NCBI GenBank assembly: GCA_030407315.1
Contig: JALQPE010002347.1
Location: forward strand, 59,836 to 123,835
Direction: 5' to 3'
Length of the DNA stretch: 64,000 nt
Origin: Asparagopsis taxiformis
Lineage: Eukaryota > Rhodophyta > Florideophyceae > Bonnemaisoniales > Bonnemaisoniaceae
Part shown: positions 20,818 through 32,847 of the stretch, in pieces
Layout: each line of letters begins with the position of its first letter
How positions within the stretch are numbered: position 1 is the first letter of the stretch
Made by a program: the position numbers and the translations under genes
Notes under the pieces: model-generated
Told to the model about the DNA's origin: nothing
Seen by the model: the letters and a program-made list of their open reading frames with translations, nothing else
The model's database searches: none

Positions 20818-22302
20818 ATGGCTGACCAACCCTCGACAACCCCACCTACTCCCTTAACCCCTCTCCCTATCCATCCTCCGTATCCACCTCGATTCGACAT
20901 CCCTTTACTCACCGCCCACAATGTCTCCCAGTGGTGCCAAACCATTGAATGTCACGCAACATTACACGATCTAACACCGTTTTTGAAAGATCTTCCCCCT
21001 ACCACGCCTACGGAGCCACAGGAATACAAAGTACATCAACACAAGACTGCTCTAGCGAGTCTACTGGTACTTCCAAATATCTCACCCGAAATCCTCCGAG
21101 GAATTGCTCTATCGGTCCTCAAGAACCCCACATCGGTATTGTACCAGCATCTAAAACCCAAACTATCAGCAGTCAACCCGTTATGCTCTGAGGCCACACT
21201 GAGACGCATGGCCAATCAGATCACATACAAACCAGGCACACCGATACAAGAGTACATCAACCAACACAATAAGCTTCGAGAGACAATGATGCAATCATCA
21301 TTCCCTCTCATAGAAGACGATCAGGCCACCCTCCAATATGTACTCAACGGTTTATACGACTCTCCGACTCATGCCTCACTACTCAGAGATTTGGCAAATT
21401 ATCACCACTTTCACGATGGAAGGCGTCCGTACTTGGATCTCGTGTATTCCATGCTAGTTGAACACGAAAATGCGTCATCTATTACATCACCGCATACAAT
21501 GATCCAACCATACAGCCCACAACCCCACCAACGGATGTCATTACCACCTTTACTCCCTTCACCAACATACATCTCTTTCAATCACACGTATCCCCGAACC
21601 ACCCTACGTTCACCAACACAGGGACGTAAGTACAAGAGATTCACATTGGAAAAACACAAACCTCCTCCCAAAGGCCATCACAGTCCATGGTGCACATTGC
21701 ATGGCAGTCGTACACACAACACCGATGAGTGCGTCGCACGGCAGCACTTACTACAACAACAACAGACAACTCCACCACCTATTGGCCACACCAACTACAC
21801 TCTACACTCACCACTCACCCTACCGCCCACACCTCATGAGCACTCCCAGGCTGCCGCACACCCACATGAATACAGCGAAGAACCCCAGACCGCTTACCCG
21901 TCATATCGGATAGCCCATTACACAGACGGCACATCTCCACACATAACAGCACAGGGACCCATAGACGGGCACTCTGCTCATCAACCTCAAATAAACTACT
22001 CTTCTGACTGCTTTCTACTCGACTCAGGCGCATCACCAACCCATACACGACAACTACATCAAACCATGATGCACGCTCCTTCTCATTCTATAACAGCTGC
22101 CGGCCATCACGCCCCAATAACGCACCAAGGCCCACTTAACATACCGGTACCACGGAACACACCCATATATATCCCACATGCCGTACACATGCCTGACGCG
22201 CAACATAACTTACTGTCTGTGGGACAACTTGCACAAGAATACGACGTAGTATTCCAAAAAGAAGCGGCATACATCACCCGCCAACAACCACCGCCACCCT
22301 AG
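20818..22302 (+). pseudogene. Gag and protease of copia-1
   Basis: 494 codons from ATG 20818, ending in TAG at 22300-22302; the same frame then stays open to 22662. Gag domain, then a knuckle WCTLHGSRTHNTDEC with spacing C-x2-H-x4-H-x4-C (about 21690-21732), then a protease with LLDSGAS near 22015-22035 and a LLSVGQ segment near 22210. The corresponding place in copia-2 has no stop. The TAG therefore either ended activity or is read through; simple decay is likelier, since frameshifts follow. Confidence 0.82.
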
Positions 22303-25300
22303 TCACACATAATCGCCTTAGCTCCGAAGCATAACAACCTCTATTTCCTTCCAACGGTATCGAAAACCTCACCAATGACTGACCAACACCCACAAAGCAA
22401 TGGTGTGCGAGCCCAACCATCCAAACGAGCACCGCAGCAGAAATCTCAGACAACTCCTACTCCGTCCCCTTTCCCACAAACCCCACCCAGAGCATACAAA
22501 CCCAACACAACCAAACCCAAACCTTTTAAGCTCTCTGGTCACAGCACCTCATCTTCCAATGTGAGGCCGACTCAAACACACAAAAACAAACCATCCTCAC
22601 AAACAGGTAGCCAACCACAACTCAAAAACCCCCCCCACCAACTACAAGCGCCAAACGTGTAACATTCGCAGACCCCATCATTCAACCCCCAACACAACGA
22701 TCCTCTATTTCTACTCCCACAACAGAGGCAACCACCCAACTCTCCCCATCATCCCACACGCCTGCACCAAATCACCATACCAATAACACATCTTCTAGGA
22801 AACAACACACAAAACCACAACAACCATCACTCATCGTGACCAGCACAACCCCTAAACCAATAACCAAAATCACAACACCCCCCAGGCCTCCATCGACCAT
22901 CTCACTCAACGATGTCACCCAAGCCTACCACGAATGGCACTTACGTCTTGGCCATCTCCATCCAATCCGAATACACCATCTGGCTGTAAAGGACCTTGTC
23001 AAGGGCTTACCAAAAATCCTCAAGTCCACCCCACCAGTAATAACTTGCACGGGCTGCGCATTAGGCAAGCAAATCTCGGAACCATTCCGCACACGAACAC
23101 GCACAGCACCTCTAGGTGCACACATTAACACGGATGTATGCGGCCCTTTCAGCCCACCTTCCCTGCACAACAACAAATACTTTGCCACGTTCATGGATGA
23201 GTACAGCAGATATCTCCAAGTCAAAGTATCCCCCAACAAAAACACCGCCGCGGCACACATCCAACAATACATTTCCCGCCTCCACTCTCTATCGTCCGTA
23301 CGAGTGACAGATATCACAATGGATAACGCCAAGGAATATCTCTCAAAGCCTCTTCGTGACTTCTATCAACAAGAACACATCACAGTTCACACCACTATAC
23401 CACACACCCCGCAGGAAAACGCATTGGCAGAACGCATCAATCGCACATTGATGGAAACAACTAGATCCCTGTTACTTGCATCAGGCCTTCCAACGTCACT
23501 ATGGGACTACGCCCTCCATGCTGCAGTGGACTACCACAATCATTCACCCCACACCGCTCACGGAAAGCCGCCAATCACGGTGTGGAATGGTACTAAACCA
23601 GATGTCGCCACCTTCCTTAAGTTCGGACAACTCGGCCATGTCCATGACCGACAACCCCGCAGCAAATTACAACCGAGAGCACAACTCATGCACTACATCG
23701 GTCGACAGGACGTAAACCATTACCACCTCTACGACCCCCAATCGAATAGAATCAGTCGCTGCCGCATCCGAGATTTCAAAACGTATGATCCCAACAAGGA
23801 TCCAGTGGTCACATGCAACACAATCACAAACAATAACACCAACCCCAAACACCACCCCTCAACAGCAGAATTCAGCAGCCCAACTACATTGGCAGAAGCC
23901 CGAAAAGCTCCAGACGCAGCTGAATGGGCAGTATCGTGGAACAAAGAATTAGACTATCTGGAGTCAAGAGGAACAATAACATACGTTCCAAAATCCCAAT
24001 TACCACCTGACACGAGACTACTACCAATCAAGATGGTACTCAAGACAAAAACGGATGCCAATGGCATACCATACACGCGAAAAACACGTTGCAATCTACG
24101 CGGCGACCTCCAAAGACCGAACGAACACTATAACCCAGACACTATCACTTCTCCCGTCGCTGACCGTGACGCAATCAGAACCGCACTATCAATCGCAGCG
24201 GCTCACAATTACGATGCCCACCATTGGGATATCGAGTCTGCTTTCTTACAAGAAACATTTGGAGATGATACACCATTGTACATCCATCAGCCCCCACGAT
24301 TTGACGGCACATACAAATACCCAGGCTATGTCGGGAAGGTCACGGGTAATATGTACGGCGCGAAACAAGCGTGTGCAACTTTCACTCGAGGCCTATCCCA
24401 GCATCTCAGCATGCATCACTTCACAAGACTAACCAGTGAGAGCTGCACTTTCTTGCTGAAGTCTAAACAAGACGAAACCAAATTCGTCTTCTTCGTCATA
24501 ACTATCGACGACTTCCTCGTCGTATCAAACTCCCCGAACCTCCGCAAACTGGCAAAGAAACACCTAGAATCCAAATATATAATCAAGGATCTCGGACCGG
24601 TGCAACATATCCTAGGCTGGAAAGTAGAGCGAACCCTAAACGGTATCTCTATCACACAGCTAGCTTACATCCAAACCTTACTTCGAACAGTCGGCCTCTC
24701 GGGAGCTAAAACAACCAGCACACCAATCGCCACAGACCTTATCAACACAACAAAAACGATCACGGAGCCGCTAGATACCAAACTGTACAACTACAACTCA
24801 CTGGTCGGCAGCCTTAGATATCTGGCCGACTCGACTCGACCCGCCCCGACATCGCATATATCACAGGTTTCCTTGGACGATTCTCCCACAATCCCCAACA
24901 ATTACACTGGCAGGCCGGACTACGCGTCCTACGCTACCTCAAAGAAACTACTGAACGCGGCATCACCTACTCCGCCAAACTCAACAACACTCTGAGTGCC
25001 TACTCAGACAGTGATTTTGCAGCCTGTACGAACACCCGACGCTCCACATCGGGTACAGTAATCATGTACAATGGTGCACCAATTGCTTGGAAATCGAAAC
25101 GCCAACGATTTGTGGCACCCAGCACTTGGGCAGCCGAATATGTAGCTGGCTATTACACCGCGCAACATGTTAACTGTATACGCCACTTACTCGCGGACTT
25201 AGAACACCCTGAACGAACACCTACCCCTTTATTCATGGACAACGCCTGCGCCGTAACCACCGCCAACACTTCACATCCTACTCCTAAGTCCAAACACATC

Positions 25301-25480
25301 GATGTGAAGTATCACTTCCTCAAGGAACAAATCGAACGCGGGCGAATCACGGTCAAACACGTTCCGACCACCGCGAATGCCGCAGAAATCCTCACCAAAG
25401 CATTGAAACCTGCACAGTTCCGCCAACAAGTCAAACTACTACGGCTAACTACGCCATCCCGTGCGGCGACTGTCGGATGA
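22303..25480 (+). pseudogene. Integrase, RT and RNase H of copia-1
   Basis: After the TAG the frame is open to a run of C at about 22629-22637, where it shifts. The next frame is open to 24995. In the piece numbered from 22836, the integrase has an H..H..CTGC zinc finger (40-74) and catalytic D100, D163 and E199 (last spacing 35). Reverse transcriptase follows with IDDF at 557-560, instead of YVDD. A five-base insertion near 24840 (a CGCCC-like duplication) shifts the frame again, and RNase H (YSDSDFAA, ILTKALKPAQF) runs to the TGA at 25478-25480. That stop lies inside a copy of the LTR-end motif. All domains are present but not in one frame. Confidence 0.85.
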
Positions 25481-25570
25481 TCAATCCGGATTTCCACGTC
25501 ATAGCTCCGATAGCCTACCTGTCGGATGATCATCCTACCTGTCGGATGATTATCCTACCTGTCGGATGAT
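25471..25570 (+). repeat. Four copies of the LTR-end motif before the copia-1 3' LTR
   Basis: TGTCGGATGAT occurs at 25471, 25520, 25540 and 25560. The last is the LTR start itself; the third and fourth follow at 20-bp steps, each preceded by CCTACC. The first supplies the pol stop codon. No purine-rich tract is visible at any of these borders. Confidence 0.8.
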
Positions 25571-25668
25571 CATACCACTCGCATACTGCATTACAGTAGT
25601 AGTAGGAACAGTATTTAAACCGTCGCCGTCCGACTACGCAGAGGAATAAAGTGGTATGCGAGTGCGAG
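25560..25668 (+). repeat. 3' LTR of copia-1, first part
   Basis: 109 of 127 bp, identical to the 5' LTR, ending in GCGAG (25664-25668), the target duplication of gypsy-B. The last 18 bp are at 35378-35395. Confidence 0.92.
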
Positions 25669-25925
25669 TGTAGACAATGTGCAATACTGAGAAATGTCTC
25701 ATCCTCCCACTCTAAAATATCGAGTATAATTACGTGTACTGCGGATCATTAGGACACGTAATTGCTCTCCTTTGATAATTAGTACAGAAGATAGAAAGCA
25801 AGGGATTATATTCACTATATAAAGCCCTTCCTCTACGTCCCTTTGGGATCGGAGGTACCGGACTCCTTACCGACATCTGCACTGCACAACTTCTCAGGGA
25901 TAGCTTGACCGCCTACTGGACTAAA
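25669..25925 (+). repeat. 5' LTR of gypsy-B
   Basis: 257 bp, starting TGTAGACAATGTG, with a strong TATA box TATATAAAG at 25816-25824. The 3' end reads ..GGACTAAA where the 3' LTR reads ..GGACTACA. I could not identify a primer-binding site after it. Confidence 0.92.
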
Positions 25926-26008
25926 GATATATCTCTCGTCCGGCCGGAAGATACGGTAGTCAGCTTCAGGCTTCCTGGAAAGCGCAGTTATATTGTCAAG
26001 TTTTCGAT

Positions 26009-29000
26009 ATGGTGACAACAAGGAGTGCTGCAACCAAGGATCCGGTCATTTTTCAGCCAATCAGCCACCCCATACTAACCTCTGTCGATCCCGCAGAAGC
26101 GGCAAAATTCAGAAGAGACAGGGAACATTATGAACTAGAAATTGAACAAAAAGAGAAAGATGGAGCACCATTGGTTACAGCAACGTACCGTGTGTCCATT
26201 TGTCCCCAGCTGTTACGATCGGTTCATCGTTTGGGATACTTCGATACGATTGCTCCGAATGTATCATTCGAAAACTTATCAGAAATGCATCTAGAAGAAT
26301 GGATCAAGGAATTAGCTGATACAGTGGATGGGGCGGAGCCAGACCCAGACCTCATTCATTCAGCCTTAGCTGGATTGAGAACGAATACGAAAATAACTGA
26401 TCCACGCGCTCGAATCATGCAATTAGCAATAGATTTTGACACAAGACTGGAGGAGAAAGGACTATCAAAGTTTATACAAGCAAACACTGCAAAGGCAACT
26501 GAGCTCTTGACAGAGAAGTTATATCCGCCAATACTGAAGAGCAAAGTCAAACATGCTCTGGAGTATATGACAGAAACGAAAAACGACTGGAAAAAGTTTG
26601 TACACTACGTGTGTACACAAGCTGAGCATATACAGAAAGGATCTTCAGCTGGTAATGGAAATACAACAGGGGGTTCTAAACTAAGGTCTTCGCCAAATGC
26701 GACAACAAATAACGGATATATGAAAGGGGAAACTAAACCGTTCAATTCCAAAACGCAAATGCGCCCAAAATGCCTTAATCCAGACTGTACAGAACGCCAC
26801 ATGCTCAGATACTGCCGGAATACTTCTGTTGAAAAGAAAAGGGAACTTCATCAGAAGTTCCAAGACGAAAAAGCAAGAAAAGGATCATCTGGAAGCATTT
26901 ATGCAGTGAAGGATGGCACAATGTCAGTGCCTTCTCTAGAGAGGAACGAGAATTCTACAAACTTTGTTGCTACCTTTGCAGACAAAGTACAAAGTATTAT
27001 CTGTACGGACATAGGTTCCGATATCAACTTGCTCTGTCCCTCCTTGTTTAAGTCTATTGAAAGACTCGGAAACGATACATTGAAGGTAGAAATATTATCT
27101 ACCCCAATTAAGTTTGATCTTGCTGTACAGCAGGACTCCTCCGGAAATCGCATATATGTCGAGTGTGATCGCAAGGTTAAGATTAATATCAAGCTGCATG
27201 TACGCCACGGATCTTCACTCACTCTACGGAATGTTACATGGTACGTGGCATTGAAGCCCTTACAACAGCAGCTGCTGGGTAGGAAATGCCTCGAGGCGGT
27301 GGGAATGGATGCCAAGCAGATTTTGACTGCGGCATGTGAACGACACAGCGGTAATGTGGATATATCCGAGCTTGTTGACGAAGATAACCCTAATACCTCG
27401 TATGGTTCTGTCAAGAAGCTGGGTAATTCATGCGGATTTTTTCATTCTACAGGCCCTGAAGCAGACTACGAAAGCAGTGAGGACCTTCCATTACTGGAGC
27501 TAGGCATTGACACATCACAAGAGATCGGTACAGCACTCAACATGATGGTGCAAGATGCAAAAATTGCTGGTTTATCGGACGTGAAACGATTGCAGAACCT
27601 ACTACTGCAGTACAAAGACGTGTTCAGATGTAGATTGGGGAATGACCCTCCAGCTAAGCTGGAGCCAATGAAAATCGTACTGAAGGCCGGTGCTGTACCT
27701 TTCAGGGCTAAGCCAAGAAGGTATTCTATAGAGCAAAGAATGTTCATCATTAATTTCATCCGACAGGCCGAAGCATTCCGTTTTGTTCGGAAAAACCCAC
27801 ATGCACAATGGGTCTCAGCACCATTGCTCGTGGCGAAAGCAGGACCTTCCAAGTTCCGAATAACTTTTGATCTGCGTGCTATAAATGCGGCTACAGTACC
27901 AATGACGTGGCCGATGCCACACATAGAGAGTGAATTGGCTGACATGAATGGATGCTCCGTGTTCGCTATAATTGACTTTGTTAGTGGATATTGGCAATTG
28001 CCATTGGAAGGAGGAAGCCAGGAATATCACAGCATACTAACCCAGATAGGAATTTATTCCTCTACTCGAACTCTACAGGGAGGCAGAAACGGTGTAGCCA
28101 ACTTCCAGGCAACAGTTGTACCCTGTTTTGATTCGTTATCAAGCCATCTCAAGGCCTGGCTGGATGATTTCTTAATACATACTCACTCGGAGAGAGAGCA
28201 CTTGGATGTATTGGAAGCATTTTTTAAGATCTGCCGTCAATACAGGCTTAAAATTTCTGCCAAAAAGTCTACCCTATACGCAACTAAGGTCAAATGGTGT
28301 GGCAGAATCATAGACACTGAGGGTGTAAAGTTCGACCCGAGCAGGCTTTCGGGGCTAGCTGATATGCAAGAGCCAGTTACTGCTGGTGAGCTGTGCGAAT
28401 TCATACATTGTATGCAGTGGATGGCATGCTCAGTACCTGCATTCGCGGAGCGCATTGAACCATTGCGAAAGATACTTGAGAAAGCTTTTGAAAGAACAGG
28501 ACAGCGTACTCACCGTTCCGTACGCAATATGGCATTATCTACACTCTCTTGGGGGCCAAAGGAGAACAACTCTTTCCTAGAACTTCAAGAGAGCTTAAGA
28601 AATGCTGTTAAATTGGCACACATACGGGACGATATGGAGGTTTGTATTTACACGGATGCATCTGATCAGCATTGGGCTGCTGAGGTTACACAATGTGCTT
28701 TAGAGGACTTAGACAAAGACTTGACTGAGCAGAAGCACCAGCCACTCGCATTTATAAGCTCCTCCTTCAAAGGAGCGGAAATGAACTGGTCTACGTTCGA
28801 AAAGGAGGCATTTGCCATATATCAGACTTTCCAAAAGCTGGATTACATGTTTGCATCACGAGTACCTCATGTGTACACTGACCATCGTAATCTACTGTTC
28901 ATCTTCAATCCATGCTCTCTGGAACCTGCCCTCGGAAGACATGTGGTATCAAAAGTACAAAGATGGGCCCTTTACCTCTCAAGTTTCCAATACAATATTG

Positions 29001-30656
29001 AGCACGTCTCGGGAAACAAAAATGTGTTTGCAGACATACTTACGAGATGGCTCAAAGGATACCGGAGGAACACAGCCAGAACATCTGTTAAAGCGGTCAG
29101 ATCTATTGTACAGGCTACGCAAATTATGGAAAGTCCATTGTCCCGAGATTTCGACTGGCCAGATAAGGAAAAGGTGAAAGAAGTACAGCTCAAACATAGC
29201 AGTACTCAAAACAAGATAGGTTTTACTTATCAAGATGGAATGTTATATAAGGATGGAAAGATTTGGATTCCAAGCGAAGCAGCAGAATTGCAAATGCAAA
29301 TACTAGTTGCTGGTCATTGTGGACTAAAAGGGCATCGAGGTATCGATGCTACGTGGCACAGTATTATGAAGGAGTTTTTATGGTCTGGAATTAGAAAGGA
29401 TGTGGAGATTTTTGTACGTAAGTGCCTGCATTGCATTTCTTCCCGTGCAGGGGACAAAATACCTCGGCCTCTAGCCAGCACAGCGCACGCATCCCGTCCC
29501 AATCAGATGCTACACTTTGATTATCTCTATATGGGGCCAGGTGTGGAAGGCTACAAATACGTTCTTGTCCTAAGTGATGACTTTTCATCGTACAAGTGGC
29601 TCTGCCCCTCTCAACGGGCAGATGCAAAACATACAGCTAAATCTATACGGCAGTGGATTGATTTATTCTCATGTATGGATGTGTGGACTTCGGATCAGGG
29701 CTCTCACTTTCGCAATGAGACCATGCAACTGCTTGCTAATTAACATGATATACGACATCATTTCACAACTACGTATATGCCATGGGCGAACGGTACTGTG
29801 GAAAGGGTCAACCGTGAGATATTAAGAGCCGTGAAGGCTCTTTTGTCTGAATTACGGCTAGCACCTAGTGATTGGCCTACTTGCATACCGATGGTTCAAA
29901 GAGTATTGAATGAATCTCCTCTTAGTAGGCTTGGAAGAAACCCAGAAGGCATTTATCGATGTCCTCTAGAGGTAATGACGGCTCTAAAGCCCAATATCAA
30001 CGTGTTGTTGAGCTCAGACTGTGAAAATATTAAGGCACTGTCTTTTGATAGAGCCAAACAAGTTATTTTGATGGGTCAGCTACAGGAAACTACAGATCAG
30101 ATGCACAAGGATGTGGAAATTCTCGTCAGCGCAAGGAGGGAAAAGAGATTGCAGCACACAACAAAAAGGTTAACCTCATTCAGCCCAATTTCTGTGTAGG
30201 TGACTTTGTACTAGTGCGAAAGGCACGCAACTCTGGTCATAAGCTAGCTTACAATGGCAAGGGACAAAGAGAATCAGTGACATAGTGAGTCCTCTGGTTT
30301 ACGAAGTAACCAGTCTTATATCTGATGAGAAGGAGAAAGTACACGCTTCCAGACTGCACTACTATCATAGCCAATTGGTTGGTGCAGAAGTATCAAAGGA
30401 TCTACTGAGCTATGCAACCCACACTGAGGCTCATTACGAAATCATAGAGCGTATTCTGGATATTAAGATTGATCGGGGTGTTTTCTGGCTCAAGATAGAA
30501 TGGGAAGGCCTTCCGGACGCTGATGATATAACGTGGGAACTTATGCTACACAATATTTTGAAGACGCACCAGGAGAGTCTTGGGCCTTTCCTGCAACATT
30601 GCAAAAAAAAATTGCCAAGAAGGCCATATGCACATTATCCTCTACATGACGAATAA
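26009..30656 (+). pseudogene. Gag-pol polyprotein of gypsy-B with C-terminal chromodomain
   Basis: One frame from ATG 26009 to a TAA at 29741-29743 (1244 codons): Gag; knuckle CLNPDC..H....C (255-269, C-x4-C-x3-H-x4-C); protease with TDIGSD (about 333-338) instead of D-T/S-G; reverse transcriptase with WLDD (about 718) in place of YxDD; RNase H (TDASDQHW, about 881); integrase zinc finger and the first two catalytic Asp. The same frame continues past the TAA with the third catalytic residue (NGTVERVNRE, from 29777) to 30199, after two further frame changes (near 30165 and 30255). A chromodomain (EIIERILD..WLKIEWEGLP..ITWE) ends at 30656. The chromodomain suggests integration steered by histone marks. 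Gag and pol are fused in one frame. Confidence 0.88.
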
Positions 30657-30758
30657 CTTACACATTTACAGTACTTACAGTCATCACAACACATAGATAA
30701 ACCTCCGCCGACGATCTCGGGGAGGAACAAACGGTCAAGCAACCACGTTTGTTTCACA
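30647..30758 (+). repeat. 5' LTR of copia-2
   Basis: 112 bp, TGACGAATAACTTACAC to ..TTTGTTTCACA. A related solo LTR lies at 20140-20241. Confidence 0.92.
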
Positions 30759-30774
30759 GGTTATGAGCCCAGAC
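30759..30774 (+). other. Primer-binding site of copia-2 (half-tRNA type)
   Basis: GGTTATGAGCCCAGAC directly after the LTR. The first 14 bases are an exact complement of the plant-type initiator tRNA-Met anticodon arm (from general knowledge of that tRNA). Confidence 0.72.
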
Positions 30775-30840
30775 GCTACAATCTGCTTCCCTCCACCCGC
30801 CATTCTTCCTAATCACCGATCTCACGGCTGCACACTACCC

Positions 30841-31024
30841 GTGCCTCTCTTACGGCACCAACTAGCTCCACGCCTCTCTTACGGCGACACTCCCAGCCCG
30901 TTATCACGCCTCTTTTACGGCAGTAACTGATCACACGCCTCTTTTACGGCGATATCTACATTTCACAATCTCGCCTCTGTCCACGGCGACCCTCACCTCT
31001 CAATATCACGCCTCTTTTACGGCT
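30841..31024 (+). repeat. Array of six small hairpins in the copia-2 leader
   Basis: Six copies of CGCC-TCTYTTAC-GGCG or close variants at 30841-30858, 30871-30886, 30907-30922, 30936-30951, 30972-30988 and 31009-31024, spaced 29-37 bases. Each pairs GCC with GGC around an 8-base loop (9 in the fifth). The first extends to GTGCC/GGCAC, where both sides differ together from the CGCC/GGCG form. It lies between primer site and gag, where packaging or dimerisation signals sit in other retroelements. Confidence 0.75.
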
Positions 31025-31143
31025 ATATTTTCGACGTGTTTCCCACACACACTTACTCATCCACTACCTCATTTTTCCGGCGACCTTTCCCCAATTTCTG
31101 TTGACTTTCTACTTCTATTCCAGAAACACTCAAACTTCACAAC

Positions 31144-32847
31144 ATGGCTGACCATGAACATTCCACCCCCGTTCCGCCTACTCCACAGATCCAGCACCAA
31201 TTGGAAATACCAGAACTCAACAATGGGAATTACATTCCATGGAAAATAACGGTGGAACATTTTGCTCGAGCCCAAGGTGTCTACGACCACTTGACCAACA
31301 ACATACCTGTTCCGTCTGACCCTATTATGGCGACCGAGCACTTCACCAAACACACACAAGCCCAATTGCTTGTACTATCCACTTTATCTCAAGACATCAT
31401 GAAACACTACACCGACTCGGAACTTCACGGACCTATTAGTGTTTTATACAACAAAATTCATCACCGAATGACCACCGTGAGTCCGGAAAACTCCCCTGAG
31501 AACCTACGCCGAAAAGCTCGTTCCATACATTGGTCACATTCTACCCCCATTTCTAATTTCATCAATCAGCACCTTGAACTTCGGACAGTCATGATCAGAT
31601 CCAACTACCCCGAAATTTCCAACGAGCAAACCACCATTCGTTTCATGCTGGAAGCCTTAGAAGGTCATTCCGAATGGACAACATTCCTACAAACCGTGTC
31701 AGCACACATGGATTTGAATCCTGACCGACCACCCTCTCTTCATCACATCACTGCCATGATGCTCAAACACGATGACCTCCGCTCATGCTCTTCTATCTCC
31801 AACCAACCCACCAACCATTCTACTCCTCCTCCCTTCATCCGAAACCCTCAACGATACTACCAACGCCGCAGCTATACTCGCCGCACACCCAAACCTCATC
31901 CCTTTCACCCCGAAAACCACATACCAAGGCCACATGGCCACTCTGGCAGATGGTGCACCATGCATGGTACGAGCTCCCATGATACTTCCCACTGCAAAAT
32001 GCGCAAGCGGCTTGAACGTCTTCCGCATACTTCTGACCACAAACAATTCCGCCGCACGCCGCCGCAAAACATTGGTCACCAAGCTATTGACCCCTCCGAA
32101 GGATATGATTCTCCTGCTCCACACTCTGACTCCGACGACGTAAGTTCCAGTCAACATACAACTTACATTCTCGATTCCGGAGCAAATCGTACTCACCTCA
32201 CTTCTCCCTCCACAGACATCCCCGTGAAACTGTCTTCCACAATATGCGCAGATGGCAGACGTGCACAAGTAACACATGGTGGACGAGCGTCAATTCCTGC
32301 GCTACAACACACTCCCCTCCCGGCACACGACGTCGTCGTGGCTCCCTCACTGCAGCATAATCTGCTATCCGTGGGCCAAATAGCCAAAACACACGACGTC
32401 ATATTCCAACGGAAAACAGCTTTCATTAAAACACCATCTCCTCCCCCACCCAGCGACCAAATCGTAGCCACTGCTTCCAAGACGCGCGAAGGACTCTATC
32501 GTCTACGATATCCTAACCCACACAAGTCGCAATTACGCCGCTTAAGAAGGAACAACAGGCAAAAAACGCTTGCCAATGGCGCACGAGCGCTCCCTACCAT
32601 ACGAAAATCAAAACAAATCAAACTATCCTCTACAAACAAGCCACCAGCTCAAACGCCATATAATTCCCAAGCACCTTCGCAAATCGCGCTCACAGAAACG
32701 TTCTCAACCTATTACATTTCTCAAAAAAGGTCATTTCCAAGAAGCCCCAATCTCAAAAACCTCGTATCCCTCCACGAACGCACCCAAGACTCAAGGCGGA
32801 TCTACCGTCCACTATCAGAGACTACCACAAGTGGCATCTTAAACTGA
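31144..32847 (+). pseudogene. Gag and protease of copia-2
   Basis: ATG 31144, 567 codons open. Gag domain, knuckle WCTMHGTSSHDTSHC (C-x2-H-x4-H-x4-C, about 31952-31995), protease LDSGANRTH near 32170, LLSVGQ near 32360, then a Pro/Lys-rich linker. The true frame is lost at a run of six A near 32725-32730; the last about 40 codons of the open frame are out of phase. Except for that point, gag and protease are intact and could still make particles if expressed. Confidence 0.82.

Noticed and set aside
22629..22637. Programmed ribosomal frameshift in copia-1
   Set aside because: The C run lies far past the protease in a linker and later frame breaks exist; slippage or error is simpler.
25520..25570. 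CRISPR-like array from the 20-bp repeats
   Set aside because: Too few units, spacers of 9 bases, and they are explained as copies of the copia-1 LTR end; the DNA is eukaryotic.
30841..31024. Tandem array as a simple satellite
   Set aside because: Spacers between units are unrelated; only the hairpin cores are conserved, so a satellite does not explain it.
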